Made by a program: the position numbers and the translations under genes. Below, one piece after another: positions 51,438-59,794 of a DNA stretch of 64,000 bases. The stretch comes from Bdellovibrio bacteriovorus (GTDB taxonomy: Bacteria > Bdellovibrionota > Bdellovibrionia > Bdellovibrionales > Bdellovibrionaceae): NCBI RefSeq assembly GCF_001592755.1, contig NZ_LUKF01000017.1:62001-126000 (forward strand), written 5' to 3'. The notes below the pieces were generated by a model. It was given only the letters and a program-made list of their open reading frames with translations, was not told the origin of the DNA and ran no database searches. Numbering within the stretch: the stretch's first letter is position 1; every line of letters starts with the position of its first letter.

Positions 51438-52497
51438 AGCGGCGGCCAAAGGGTCTGCGGGATTTTGTTGTTAGCAGACGTTTTATCAATCCGTCGTCGT
51501 CTTCATCTGCTATTTCGCCGATGATTTCTTCAAGGATGTCTTCCATGGTTATGATGCCTACGACCGTGTCTTTGTCGTAGACAAGGGCCATGTGACTTTT
51601 CTTTTCTTGCATCAGTTTTAGTGCCTTGAGGGCGTCGTCGCCTTCGGCTACTTTGAGGATCGGTCTTACTATGGACGGCCAGTTGGTGTCGCCGCTACCG
51701 ATATAGGTGATGAATTCTTTTGTGTGTAACAGACCTAGTGGGACGCCGGCCTCATTCACTACCGGAAGTCTTGTATGGCCAGAGCCTACGGCCAGAGTTA
51801 AGACCTCTGAGACGGGTAGATCCACGGAGACTTTTACGGTGTTTTCCCAATCAACCATCATATCTTCGGCTTGTTTGGCTTCGATATTCACGAGGTTGAT
51901 CACGAACTGTCTGTGAGTTTTTGATAGCGAGTCGATGCTAATCGAAGTTTCTTCTGTCGGAGAAGGCTCTGCTAAAGCACCGCGCGCCGCTTTCTTTTGG
52001 AAAATGCGCACGATCGCGTGGGTCATATTTTCTAAAAGGTTCACGACGGGTGAAAGAACCTTATCGAAAGTGAAAAGGCCTTTTGCCGAGATCAACGCGA
52101 TTTTTTTTGAGTTCTTTAAAGCCAAGCTTTTCGGCACGAGTTCGCCGATCACAACACTCGCGACAGTGATTGGAATAACCACGATCAAGATTGAAAGAGC
52201 TTCGGCAAAGTCCTCACTGATTCCGAAACGGCGTTCGAAAATAGGTGACAGAGATTCTTCAGCCCCCGCTCCGCCGACCGCCGCAGAGATGGCGCCGACC
52301 AGGGTGATCCCGATTTGCAGAACGGAAAGCGTTCTTTCAGGAGTGAGACGCAGGCGAAGTATCAAACTTGCGTTGGAGTCGCCTTTGTCGGCGAGCTTTC
52401 TTAATTCAACGCGGTTGACGCTGACGAAAGCCATCTCCACCGCAGAAAATACAGCATTCAGCGCTAGGCACACTAGCACTACTATAAATTCGATCAT
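51436..52497 (-). CDS. CNNM/CorC-type transporter (DUF21 plus CBS pair)
   Basis: 353 residues. The N-terminal DUF21 membrane domain (about 1-150) shows FSAVEMAFVSVNRVELRKLA and FGISEDFAEALS followed by VIGELVPKSLALKNS, the hallmarks of CNNM/CorC (often labelled hemolysin-like) proteins. Two CBS domains follow (about 205-335: HTRLPVVNEAGVPLG, HMALVYDKDTVVGIITMEDI). The usual C-terminal CorC/HlyC domain is absent. Family members take part in Mg2+ or other divalent cation transport. Its 3' end abuts the tail of the opposite-strand terminator at 51408-51437. Confidence 0.92.
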   Translation of the reverse strand: MIEFIVVLVCLALNAVFSAVEMAFVSVNRVELRKLADKGDSNASLILRLRLTPERTLSVLQIGITLVGAISAAVGGAGAEESLSPIFERRFGISEDFAEALSILIVVIPITVASVVIGELVPKSLALKNSKKIALISAKGLFTFDKVLSPVVNLLENMTHAIVRIFQKKAARGALAEPSPTEETSISIDSLSKTHRQFVINLVNIEAKQAEDMMVDWENTVKVSVDLPVSEVLTLAVGSGHTRLPVVNEAGVPLGLLHTKEFITYIGSGDTNWPSIVRPILKVAEGDDALKALKLMQEKKSHMALVYDKDTVVGIITMEDILEEIIGEIADEDDDGLIKRLLTTKSRRPFGRR

Positions 52498-52716
52498 GGG
52501 GAGATCTCCGGTTTTAATAGAGAAAGAAATACTTTATAGGTCGGGTAAGGGTCAGGATCCATAGATTGAAAATAACGATATCAAATATAGCAGGGCTCTA
52601 GCTAAGTTATTTGCGCTGCGTTAATGAAATGTGGACATTCTAATTGCCTTTTATGTCGCTCCTAGGCAGAAGAAGCGGCACAGCAACTGTACATTCTTAA
52701 TGACTTAGGGGGTCCC

Positions 52717-53289
52717 ATGAAAATGATGACGATTGTTTTCTCTCTTCTTCTTTCATCCACAGCTTTTGCCACGTGGGCCGAAGACTTTGAACTTCTTAAA
52801 GATGTGCCTCGTAGTTACGAAGATTCCGGATCTATCTGTGAAGAAGTCGCGCGCATTGAAGTACAACGTGAATACCAGAAGCCTCAATATGATGTCATTG
52901 TCGGCATCGCTTACGGAAATGAATCCCGTGTGATCGGTGAGTTGGATATCGTTGTCTTTGATAACAACCTCAATAAGGTTATCAAAATTGGCGAAGTGAA
53001 GTGCTGGAAGGACATGCGTGGTGGTTTGGAAAAAGCCAAAGAACAGCGTGCTCGTTTCTTGAAAACAGTTCGTTCTACAGCGAATAATTTAAGATTCTTT
53101 TCCACTTCGACGAAAGAAGCTTATTCTCCCGAGCAATTTAAATTCGTGAACGAGTTTTTCTCGATGGGACAAAAGGGCACGGTGAGTGCGGGTTATGACA
53201 AAGAACTCGAATACACTTTAAAAGAGATGCACAACTACCGCTACGAGATGATTCGTTGTCAAAATCGCAAAGAGTGCGCTCGTCCTTAA
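52717..53289 (+). CDS. Secreted protein with PD-(D/E)XK nuclease-like core
   Basis: 190 residues. Signal peptide about 1-18 (MKMMTIVFSLLLSSTAFA). The segment at residues 74-97 reads GELDIVVFDN then IKIGEVKCW, matching the active-site layout of PD-(D/E)XK nucleases such as YraN/UPF0102 and RecB-like enzymes: Asp77, then Glu93-x-Lys95, with candidate helix-1 acids at Glu42/43. Cys41, Cys97 and two near the C-terminus suggest disulfides outside the cytoplasm. The nuclease call is inferred from motif only. AGGGGG is the Shine-Dalgarno; stands alone. Confidence 0.7.
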   Translation: MKMMTIVFSLLLSSTAFATWAEDFELLKDVPRSYEDSGSICEEVARIEVQREYQKPQYDVIVGIAYGNESRVIGELDIVVFDNNLNKVIKIGEVKCWKDMRGGLEKAKEQRARFLKTVRSTANNLRFFSTSTKEAYSPEQFKFVNEFFSMGQKGTVSAGYDKELEYTLKEMHNYRYEMIRCQNRKECARP

Positions 53290-53318
53290 TCTGATCTAGA
53301 GCAGGGCCTTTGGATGTG

Positions 53319-53350
53319 GGGGCCCTTTGCAGTCCCTGCGAAAGGGCCCC
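53319..53350. terminator. Long GC-rich hairpin between convergent genes
   Basis: GGGGCCCTTTGCAG (53319-53332), loop TCC, then CTGC, one bulged G and AAAGGGCCCC (53341-53350). It separates the secreted nuclease-like gene from the minus-strand response regulator gene. The tail on the plus side is only weakly T-rich, so it may act as a barrier or bidirectional terminator. Confidence 0.6.
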
Positions 53351-53372
53351 TCTCGTCGTTCAATAGGTTTCC

Positions 53373-53798
53373 CTAAACCGAACGCAAAATAAAATTAAAT
53401 GAACGCATCATCGAGCTGAACGCCTGACGCTTATTAATGAATCCCATGTACGTGAAGTTGCGCACCAAGGGGAGCTCTAGCTCCTCTTCGCTATGGCCCG
53501 TATAAATGACGACAGGGATGGGTTTGCGAAGCTTGTGAACCTTTCTTTCTGTTAAAAGACGGTCCATTAATAGAAGCGTGTCACGGCCTCCCATTTGTGG
53601 CATTTGCCAGTCTAAAACAACCAAATCAAAATGTCGGTTCACAAGAAGAGGAATAGCATCTTGACCGTCGAATGCCATCGTCACGTCGCATTTGTAGTGA
53701 TCTAGGATGTGTGACATGAGCTTTACAGAATCTAAGCTATCATCAATGACCAACACGCGTTGTGCGTGCTGCTTTTCTAAAGATGTCTCGATCACCAT
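53373..53798 (-). CDS. CheY-like single-domain response regulator
   Basis: 141 residues, receiver domain only. Acidic pair in RVLVIDDSLDSVKLM, phospho-acceptor Asp in LVVLDWQMPQMGG, Thr in VVIYTGHSEEE, and the late Lys in FINKRQ (in place of KP). There is no output domain, so it signals through protein-protein contact. No histidine kinase is adjacent. Good Shine-Dalgarno (AGGAGAAC). Separate from RNase Y, whose terminator lies 100 nt upstream. Confidence 0.92.
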   Translation of the reverse strand: MVIETSLEKQHAQRVLVIDDSLDSVKLMSHILDHYKCDVTMAFDGQDAIPLLVNRHFDLVVLDWQMPQMGGRDTLLLMDRLLTERKVHKLRKPIPVVIYTGHSEEELELPLVRNFTYMGFINKRQAFSSMMRSFNFILRSV

Positions 53799-53901
53799 GA
53801 GTTCTCCTTCGTTACCACCTTATTTGAACCTAAAGTGGGTCGGAGAATCTTCTAAAACAGCAAAGATGATGGGGTTTTAATAAAAGGTCTGTTGTTATGC
53901 A

Positions 53902-53932
53902 GAAAGAACTCGCATTTTAAGCGAGTTCTTTC
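53902..53932 (-). terminator. RNase Y terminator containing the stop codon
   Basis: A perfect 12-bp stem (53902-53913 with 53921-53932) has a 7-nt loop that contains the rny stop codon (53917-53919). On the minus strand the stem ends in TTCTTTC, a weak U-tract. Confidence 0.65.
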
Positions 53933-55500
53933 CTTGTTTGTTCTGTAACAACAGTTTCACGAACTACAACCACCTTGATTTGCCCAGGGTAGTTGCATTC
54001 TTCTTCGATGCGCGAAGCTATTTTTTTCGAAAGATCTAAAGCTTGAGAGTCGTCAACTTTCTTCCCGTTAACAAGGACACGGCATTCGCGTCCGCCGCTA
54101 AGAACGAAACAGTCCGTAACTCCAGGGAAGGAGCGGGCGATGTCTTGAAGTTCAGAAACTTTCTGGTTGTAAGATTCAATCGTTGAGCGGCGAGCGCCCG
54201 GGCGGGCTCCCGAAACAGCATCGGCAGCGATGACTAAGAAAGCGTGATCTGTCGAAGGTTGCTCATCAAAGTGATGGGCCTTGACCGCATGAACAACATC
54301 CGGAGCTTCTCCGCGAGCCGCGATAAAGTCAGCACCAATTACGGCATGGCCGCCTTCCATCACGTGATCCATGGATTTACCGATATCGTGAAGCATACCT
54401 GCACGGCGTGCTTTTTTAATATCTAAACCCAATTCGGCCGCCATCAAGCCCGCAAGCCATCCAACTTCACCGCAGTGGAAGTATTGATTTTGAGTGAAAG
54501 AATAACGATAGCGCAAAGAACCCATCATCTGACGGACTTCGACGTTCAAGCCTTCCAGTTTCAACTCTTTAGCTAAAGCATCGCCATCGTGTTTGATGTT
54601 TTTGAAAAGCTCTTTCTTCTGATTTTCAGCGATTTTTTTGATGAAATCAGGATTGATGTTTTTCTTTTCCTTGAAGATGCGCTCTAAAGTTCTGCGTGTC
54701 AGTTCGCGGCGAACCGGATCAAAACCCGCAACACCGACCATGTCCATGCCTTCCTCGACGATGATGTCGCAACCGCAAGCATCTTGAACAGCTTTGATGT
54801 TGTTTCCATTAGGGTCGCAGAAAAGTTTGCGGATATGGTTATCAGGGAAGTTCACAGCACCAATACCGCGTTCCGCGCAGTAAGGGCGGGCGAAACGATC
54901 GATCACCAGGCTAAGAATTTTCTTCGCACGTTGTTCGGCATGTTCTTTCAAGTCTTCTTCAGACTCTTGAATATAGCGAGCCGCACGACGACGAGACTCT
55001 TCTTCCATTTGTGCTTTGAGCTGATTTTTGAATTCTTCAGCAGAAGTGCCCAGTCTTTCAGTCAATTTTAGGACTAAGTCTTTATTGAGGTTTTTCTGAG
55101 CGTCTTTAAGTTTATTCAGTTCCGACTCTTGCGCGCGCAAAGCTTGTTCCTGAGTTTTCACTTCAGATTCACGCTCTTGCAGCTTCTTTTTTTCTTCTTG
55201 AACTATTGAATCGGCTTTCGCTTTCTTTTCATTCGCTAGCTCTTGCAGTTCTTCAATGCGACCTTCCACCTTCAACATTTCAGGTTCCACTTTGGTCCAC
55301 ATTTCCATTTCAATTTCTTGAACGCGTTCTTTTTCTTCCAGTGCTTTCAGTTCAGCCACTTCTTTAGCTTCACCGACGATATCAGAGGCTTCTTCACGAG
55401 CATGACGCAAAGTGCGCGCGTTTAAGATCTTGTGCAAGGCCCAGCCTGCGCCACCACCGGCGATCAGAGCGAATAGAGCTGTAGCAATCATTGCAATCAT
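53917..55500 (-). CDS. rny: Ribonuclease Y
   Basis: 527 residues. N-terminal membrane anchor (MIAMIATALFALIAGGGAGW), a long charged coiled coil to about residue 200, a KH domain and an HD phosphohydrolase domain with AGMLHDIGKSMDHVMEGGHA. The C-terminal GVTDCFVLSGGRECRVLVNG is family-typical. RNase Y is a membrane-bound endoribonuclease that starts mRNA decay. AGGAG precedes the ATG. The stop codon sits in the loop of the terminator hairpin. Confidence 0.97.
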   Translation of the reverse strand: MIAMIATALFALIAGGGAGWALHKILNARTLRHAREEASDIVGEAKEVAELKALEEKERVQEIEMEMWTKVEPEMLKVEGRIEELQELANEKKAKADSIVQEEKKKLQERESEVKTQEQALRAQESELNKLKDAQKNLNKDLVLKLTERLGTSAEEFKNQLKAQMEEESRRRAARYIQESEEDLKEHAEQRAKKILSLVIDRFARPYCAERGIGAVNFPDNHIRKLFCDPNGNNIKAVQDACGCDIIVEEGMDMVGVAGFDPVRRELTRRTLERIFKEKKNINPDFIKKIAENQKKELFKNIKHDGDALAKELKLEGLNVEVRQMMGSLRYRYSFTQNQYFHCGEVGWLAGLMAAELGLDIKKARRAGMLHDIGKSMDHVMEGGHAVIGADFIAARGEAPDVVHAVKAHHFDEQPSTDHAFLVIAADAVSGARPGARRSTIESYNQKVSELQDIARSFPGVTDCFVLSGGRECRVLVNGKKVDDSQALDLSKKIASRIEEECNYPGQIKVVVVRETVVTEQTRKELA

Positions 55501-55629
55501 AAGGGTACTCCTAACCCTCTTAGTCTACCGTCCCTTGTGTTCCAACGCAAATGATCCGGCCATAGGGGCAGCGCTTTACTTCTGGCGTTATGAATTGTAG
55601 CCTTCTTAAAAACGTCCTCGGAGGAACTG

Positions 55630-56100
55630 ATGGGTCATATGGAGTGTCAAACTAAATGGGTGGGTAAATTGGGCTTTGAAGCTCACGTACGCCATCACAA
55701 ATTTCTTATCGACGGAAAACCCGAAGACGGAGGTATGGATCAGGCAGCGACGCCTAAAGAAATCATGCTGACGGCGATTTGCACTTGCTCAGGAATGGAT
55801 GTGGTTTCGATCCTGCAAAAAATGCGATTAAATCTTCAGTCTTGCGATGTTCTGGCTCAGACCGATACGACGGACACTCATCCCAAAATTTTTAAAGAAG
55901 TGAAATTGCAGTACAAGATTGTGGGTCCTGACGTTAAGCCCGAGCAGGCTTTGAAAGCCGTTCGTTTGTCTATGACAAAATACTGTGGCGTGAGCGCCAT
56001 GGTTGTGAAGGCGTCTCCGATTCACTATGAAGTTTTTGTGAATGACGTGAAAGTCGGTGAGGCCTACGCGGATTTCGCCCAGGAATCTGTCACCACATGA
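55630..56100 (+). CDS. OsmC-family peroxiredoxin
   Basis: 156 residues. OsmC/Ohr fold: DQAATPKEIMLTAICTCSGM with Cys in the active-site helix and a second Cys in MTKYCGVSAMV. These thiols reduce organic peroxides in Ohr/OsmC enzymes; the Cys spacing fits the YhfA-like branch better than Ohr. Shine-Dalgarno GGAGG. Its stop overlaps the arfB start by 4 nt, so the two are co-translated. Confidence 0.9.
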   Translation: MGHMECQTKWVGKLGFEAHVRHHKFLIDGKPEDGGMDQAATPKEIMLTAICTCSGMDVVSILQKMRLNLQSCDVLAQTDTTDTHPKIFKEVKLQYKIVGPDVKPEQALKAVRLSMTKYCGVSAMVVKASPIHYEVFVNDVKVGEAYADFAQESVTT

Positions 56101-56501
56101 TTTCTATTCAGATTCCCTTTCATGAAATGGACTTTACTTACGCGCGGTCACGAGGTCCTGGAGGACAGAATGTGAACCGCACAAATTCAGCAGCCATTTT
56201 GCGATGGAATTTGTGGGCCTCGACCTCTTTGACAGACGAGTTGAAAGAGCGCTTGGGGCAAAAATTAAAGGGAAAATTGACAGAAGAAGGGGATCTTATC
56301 ATTCGCAGCGACGTGCACCGGGATCAAGATCAAAACCGGTCCGAATGCATTCGTCGCTTGCATGAGACGTTGAAGAGAGCTCTTTTTGTTCCGAAAAAAC
56401 GCATTGCTACCAAACCGACAAAAAGCTCTCAACGCAAAAGACTTGAAAGCAAGAAGCAGCATTCAGAGGTCAAGTCTTTGCGTCAGAAAGTAAAAGTTTA
56501 G
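56097..56501 (+). CDS. arfB: Ribosome-rescue peptidyl-tRNA hydrolase ArfB
   Basis: 134 residues, the size of ArfB/YaeJ. The release-factor GGQ motif is in ARSRGPGGQNVNRTNSAA. The C-terminal tail is basic and Lys/Arg-rich (KKRIATKPTKSSQRKRLESK), the part that enters the empty mRNA channel of stalled ribosomes. It lacks codon-recognition domains, so it is not a release factor. It overlaps the OsmC gene start-to-stop and the convergent MFS gene by 4 nt. Confidence 0.95.
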   Translation: MISIQIPFHEMDFTYARSRGPGGQNVNRTNSAAILRWNLWASTSLTDELKERLGQKLKGKLTEEGDLIIRSDVHRDQDQNRSECIRRLHETLKRALFVPKKRIATKPTKSSQRKRLESKKQHSEVKSLRQKVKV

Positions 56502-57739
56502 ATAACAGGTTCTGCTAAGTGAGCATCGGCAGATTTCGTCGGCGATGTTTCCACCGCTTGAATTTTCTTTGAAAGATAAATCGCTACGAAAGTAAACGCC
56601 ACGGCCACATAACCAACGATGTTGTAGTTTTCCAAGCGTCCTGCCGCATTTGTCGTCACAATCCAACCGGCGATGTAACTAGAAACTGCTGATGACAGCT
56701 GCTGCACGCAGCTCACAATACTCATAAAGCTTCCTCGAGTCTGTGGCAGGGCCGTTCCAGATACCAATGCGGTCGCCGGAATCATACGTCCTCCCGACGA
56801 AACAAAGAAGAAGGCGCAAATAGCTAGAATAATCCAAAGAGGTGTCGGACCTAAATGCGTGATCACCCAGTAGGGAAGCAAAGTGATTAAAGCGCCCCAC
56901 AAAAATACTTTGTGCTTACCATAACGATCCGCCAAACGACCGATCCAAGGCGATGTGAAGATCGTAAAGATTCCGCCGGTCATATACATGAACGGAAGTT
57001 GCGCCTCGGTCATTCCGGCGTTGGCGACCAACGAAGGTGAAAGAAAAGGGATGATCGCAAAGTGACCAAACATCACTGAGGACATGAACAATAAAGCGCG
57101 GCGCTGATTCTTATTGTGAAGAATGCGAGTCAGAACCCGATGAGGTGGTTCTTTGGCGCGGGCTTCCATCAGATGCAAACGCATCGGAGGCACATGGAAC
57201 CAAATGACTAAGCAGAGTGCTAAAGAGATAACGCCCAAAAATACAAAGGGAGCATGCCAAGAATATTGATTTGCTAAGAACAAACTGAACGGCACGCCTA
57301 AAACGGAAGCCATGGAAAAAGAGGTCATGATAACACCCATGGCGCTTCCACGGCGTTCGTAAGAAATCGCATCACTGACGATAGAAAGAACAAGGGAGCT
57401 TAAAACTCCACCAAAGATTCCCGTCAATCCACGAGCCAAAAGCAAGGTTTCGTAAGAGGGAGAGACCCCGCAGGCCACCGTGCCTAAAGAGAATCCGATA
57501 AAGAAAAATAACAGACTGAGTTTGCGATCAAACTTATCCATAAAGAAGGAAGCCATGAATCCGCTAATGCCGGCACAGAATGTATACGATGACACGAGGA
57601 GTCCGAACTGATGGGGATTGATTGCAAACATGCGCATCAATTGCGGCCCCAGCGGCATCATGATCATGAAGTCGACGATAGAGCTGAACTGAATTGCTGC
57701 GAGAATGCCTAAGAGAATCTTTTCTTGCTTTGAAAACAC
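56498..57739 (-). CDS. MFS transporter (drug/arabinose-efflux type)
   Basis: About 413 residues with twelve membrane helices. Helix 1 reads FSSIVDFMIMMPLGPQLMRM and the helix 2-3 loop FMDKFDRKLSLL, as in the CynX/AraJ-like MFS branch; RGLTGIFGGVLSSLV is helix 4. Substrate unknown. I prefer the GTG at 57739, which has AAGGA eight nt upstream; the longer frame to a GTG at 57766 has no ribosome-binding site and overlaps the divergent promoter. Divergent from the small membrane-anchored gene. Confidence 0.87.
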   Translation of the reverse strand: MFSKQEKILLGILAAIQFSSIVDFMIMMPLGPQLMRMFAINPHQFGLLVSSYTFCAGISGFMASFFMDKFDRKLSLLFFFIGFSLGTVACGVSPSYETLLLARGLTGIFGGVLSSLVLSIVSDAISYERRGSAMGVIMTSFSMASVLGVPFSLFLANQYSWHAPFVFLGVISLALCLVIWFHVPPMRLHLMEARAKEPPHRVLTRILHNKNQRRALLFMSSVMFGHFAIIPFLSPSLVANAGMTEAQLPFMYMTGGIFTIFTSPWIGRLADRYGKHKVFLWGALITLLPYWVITHLGPTPLWIILAICAFFFVSSGGRMIPATALVSGTALPQTRGSFMSIVSCVQQLSSAVSSYIAGWIVTTNAAGRLENYNIVGYVAVAFTFVAIYLSKKIQAVETSPTKSADAHLAEPVI

Positions 57740-57756
57740 GGCGGGGGTCCTTTTTG

Positions 57757-57783
57757 TTGACGCCACTTAAAGTAACCGATAAT
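57757..57783 (+). promoter_or_regulatory. Candidate promoter of gene at 57792
   Basis: TTGACG (57757-57762), a 15-nt spacer and GATAAT (57778-57783) lie 8 nt before the ATG. No Shine-Dalgarno is present, so a leaderless mRNA is likely. The spacer is shorter than optimal. Confidence 0.4.
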
Positions 57784-57791
57784 TCATTTCT

Positions 57792-58181
57792 ATGGCAACA
57801 ATTTGGAAGTTTACAAAATTCGTATTGGGACTTGTTCTCGTCATCGCGCTTGTGTGGGTTGTTATGGCGAATTACAGTGTTATTTTTTCTAAAACCATTA
57901 TCGGAGAAATCACAGCTGTTGAGCGCGTAGAGCTTCCAGTTGCTTTGGTAACCAGAGCAGAAGGTGATATTACCTCGAAAGTCTTTTCATTTGCGATCGG
58001 TATCAAAGATAGTAAGACCGGCGAAATCTACACCGCCTCTTCAGAAGATCGTCAATGGGCGGTGGCGCAAAAGGGGCAATGTGCAGAAGCGGTGTTCCTG
58101 CCATACCCACCTTGGCAGTTTACAAAAAAAGATACTTTCTTCGGGGCTCGCTTAGTTCGTCTTTACGAATGCGCGAAGTAG
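57792..58181 (+). CDS. Small single-pass membrane protein, unknown
   Basis: 129 residues. One N-terminal helix (FVLGLVLVIALVWVVMANYS) anchors a 95-residue domain predicted to face the periplasm, with two Cys (CAEAVFLPYPPWQF and the terminal YECAK). The EDRQWAVAQKGQCAEAV stretch recalls small DUF proteins of unknown role; I do not assign a family. It is followed after 10 nt by the TauE-like gene and likely heads the operon 57792-59396. Confidence 0.75.
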   Translation: MATIWKFTKFVLGLVLVIALVWVVMANYSVIFSKTIIGEITAVERVELPVALVTRAEGDITSKVFSFAIGIKDSKTGEIYTASSEDRQWAVAQKGQCAEAVFLPYPPWQFTKKDTFFGARLVRLYECAK

Positions 58182-58191
58182 GCCTTAGAAA

Positions 58192-59007
58192 ATGTTAGAG
58201 CTCTTGCTATTCGCCACGGCCATCGGTGCTGGATTTTTAGGGGCCCTTTTAGGGCTCGGCGGTGGTTTGATTATCGTTCCTGTTTTGACTCTCGTGTATC
58301 ACGTCAATATTCGATATGCGATTGCAGCAAGTTTGATTTCGATTGTGGCGACAAGTTCTGGAGCGGCGGCCAGTTACCTGAAAGACTCTCTGACTAATTT
58401 ACGACTTGCGGTGTTTCTTGAAATCGGCACCGTGACTGGCGCCATCGTCGGATTTTTTATTGCTTCCTATATTCAGGCTCAATTTTTATTTCTTCTTTTC
58501 GGACTCCTTTTATTGTTTTCCGCTTTGATGATGTTTAGAAAAAGATCCGAGCATCTGACAGCCGAAAATCACCCGTGGGCGGAATCTTTGAAGCTTGACG
58601 GCTCCTATCCAGAAGCTGATGGCAAATGGATGTCTTACAAAGTTCAGAATGTTCCTTTCGGTCTTTTTGCCATGTTTGGTGCGGGGATTCTTTCGGCTCT
58701 GTTGGGTATTGGCAGCGGCATCTTTAAAGTTTTGGCGATGGACGGCGCGATGAAGCTGCCGATTAAAGTCTCTTCCGCGACGTCAAATTTCATGATCGGG
58801 GTCACAGCTTCGGCAAGTGCCGGGGCTTACCTTTTACGCGGAGATATTCATCCGCAGATCGCAGCTCCGGTTGCTGTGGGGATTATCGTCGGCTCATTTA
58901 TCGGAGCCAAGGCCATGACGAAAATGCCTGCCAAAAGAATTCGCCAGATCTTTGTGGTCGTTCTTGTAGTTGTTTCCGTGCAAATGATTATTAAGGGGCT
59001 TTCATGA
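58192..59007 (+). CDS. TauE/SafE-family (DUF81) sulfite/organosulfonate exporter
   Basis: 271 residues, eight predicted membrane helices in two homologous halves. The repeated Gly-rich motif LGALLGLGGGLIIVPVLTLV in helix 1 and AGILSALLGIGSGIFKV in the second half are diagnostic of TauE/SafE. Members export sulfite, sulfonates or related anions. It overlaps the DUF1634 gene by 4 nt, a pairing commonly seen for this family. Confidence 0.92.
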   Translation: MLELLLFATAIGAGFLGALLGLGGGLIIVPVLTLVYHVNIRYAIAASLISIVATSSGAAASYLKDSLTNLRLAVFLEIGTVTGAIVGFFIASYIQAQFLFLLFGLLLLFSALMMFRKRSEHLTAENHPWAESLKLDGSYPEADGKWMSYKVQNVPFGLFAMFGAGILSALLGIGSGIFKVLAMDGAMKLPIKVSSATSNFMIGVTASASAGAYLLRGDIHPQIAAPVAVGIIVGSFIGAKAMTKMPAKRIRQIFVVVLVVVSVQMIIKGLS

Positions 59008-59396
59008 CGGTGCAATCGGTGAACTCGGAAGAGAAAACATTGAACCGCTTGGAATATCGTATCAGCCAGCTTTTGCGCAGTGGTGTCTTGTTTGCGGGAA
59101 TCTTTCTTTTGGTAGGTTGGTTGTGGATGTGGTGGAAAGGGGAGCAAAGTCTTTCCTCTTTAACTGAATATCAACCAACATCCTTGTTTGAGAATCTGCA
59201 ATGGGCTCTGCTCATGCAAGATCGCGCGATGCTTATTTCCTATACGGGACTGATTATTCTGGTGTCGCTGCCGGTTGTGCGTGTGTTCTTGACGGGAATT
59301 CTTTTTATTAAGCAAAAAGAAAACAAGCTGGCCCTCATGGCGTTTGCAGTGTTCGTTGTTTTGATTGGCAGTTTCTTTTTAGGTATCGATCTCTGA
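59004..59396 (+). CDS. DUF1634 membrane protein
   Basis: 130 residues, three membrane helices (about 30-50, 70-95, 105-128). The sequence RISQLLRSGVLFAGIFLLVG and the helix SYTGLIILVSLPVVRVFLTG match DUF1634, a family found next to TauE/SafE permeases and presumed to be an accessory subunit. Its start overlaps the permease stop. End of the operon; convergent with the small minus-strand gene 3 nt away. Confidence 0.9.
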   Translation: MTVQSVNSEEKTLNRLEYRISQLLRSGVLFAGIFLLVGWLWMWWKGEQSLSSLTEYQPTSLFENLQWALLMQDRAMLISYTGLIILVSLPVVRVFLTGILFIKQKENKLALMAFAVFVVLIGSFFLGIDL

Positions 59397-59399
59397 AAA

Positions 59400-59609
59400 T
59401 TAGAACAATTTATTAGCCAGGTATAACGGCAACAGAATATACAACGTCACATCGCGAATCAGATAGTAGGCAAAAAAGACCGCGAAGAACTTCCACCCAT
59501 ATCGTTTTATCACGCCCTTCAGACCGCTTTCACGAAAGACCTGCTTGGCCTCACGAACAACTTTTGGCGTCAGGCGGTCGAGCAATTTGGGTTTTGCGGA
59601 GTTTGCCAT
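59400..59609 (-). CDS. Small membrane protein under structured leader
   Basis: 69 residues. A basic N-terminal half (LLDRLTPKVVREAKQVFRES) is followed by a hydrophobic helix (FFAVFFAYYLIRDVTLYILL). No family recognised, but the composition is coding-like. What is unusual is its leader: a terminator-like hairpin whose 3' arm contains the AAGGGG Shine-Dalgarno, a U7 tract, and the ATG immediately after. Expression probably depends on read-through or opening of that hairpin. Confidence 0.65.
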   Translation of the reverse strand: MANSAKPKLLDRLTPKVVREAKQVFRESGLKGVIKRYGWKFFAVFFAYYLIRDVTLYILLPLYLANKLF

Positions 59610-59720
59610 AAAAAAAGGCCCCTTAACTGAAGTCTTCTTTCCTTTATAAGAGCTTAGTTTAAGGGGTCAAGTAAAAGGGCAGGACCGCAAAGAGGGGTTT
59701 TCGCGGGAGCCTGCTTCTAT
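59610..59720 (-). promoter_or_regulatory. Structured leader / attenuator or small RNA
   Basis: A predicted 110-nt leader. Hairpin 1 (59714-59679) is GCAGG/CCTGC plus CCGC/GCGG with a loop containing ACCCCT. Hairpin 2 (59668-59617) is a 12-bp stem with one bulge and one wobble, followed by U7 (59616-59610) and then AUG. The 3' arm AAGGGG is both terminator arm and Shine-Dalgarno, and the hairpin 1 loop could pair with it instead. This is the form of a transcription or translation attenuator; it could equally be a small RNA with the ORF read through. Confidence 0.5.
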
Positions 59721-59726
59721 ATCCTT

Positions 59727-59755
59727 ATTTCATTCTTGATGGTGCATTTTGTCAA
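59727..59755 (-). promoter_or_regulatory. Promoter with perfect -35 box for structured leader
   Basis: On the minus strand TTGACA (59755-59750), a 17-nt spacer and TGAAAT (59732-59727). The start point would be near 59720, just before hairpin 1 of the leader. Confidence 0.6.
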
Positions 59756-59794
59756 TGCTGGTAGGTCTTCAGGCGTGGGCCTAGAATTTCAAAT

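Noticed and set aside
51303-51524. Plus-strand ORF of 73 aa starting MKNVGGSF
   Set aside because: It crosses an intrinsic terminator and continues antisense to the CBS transporter gene; the region is better explained as a small RNA.
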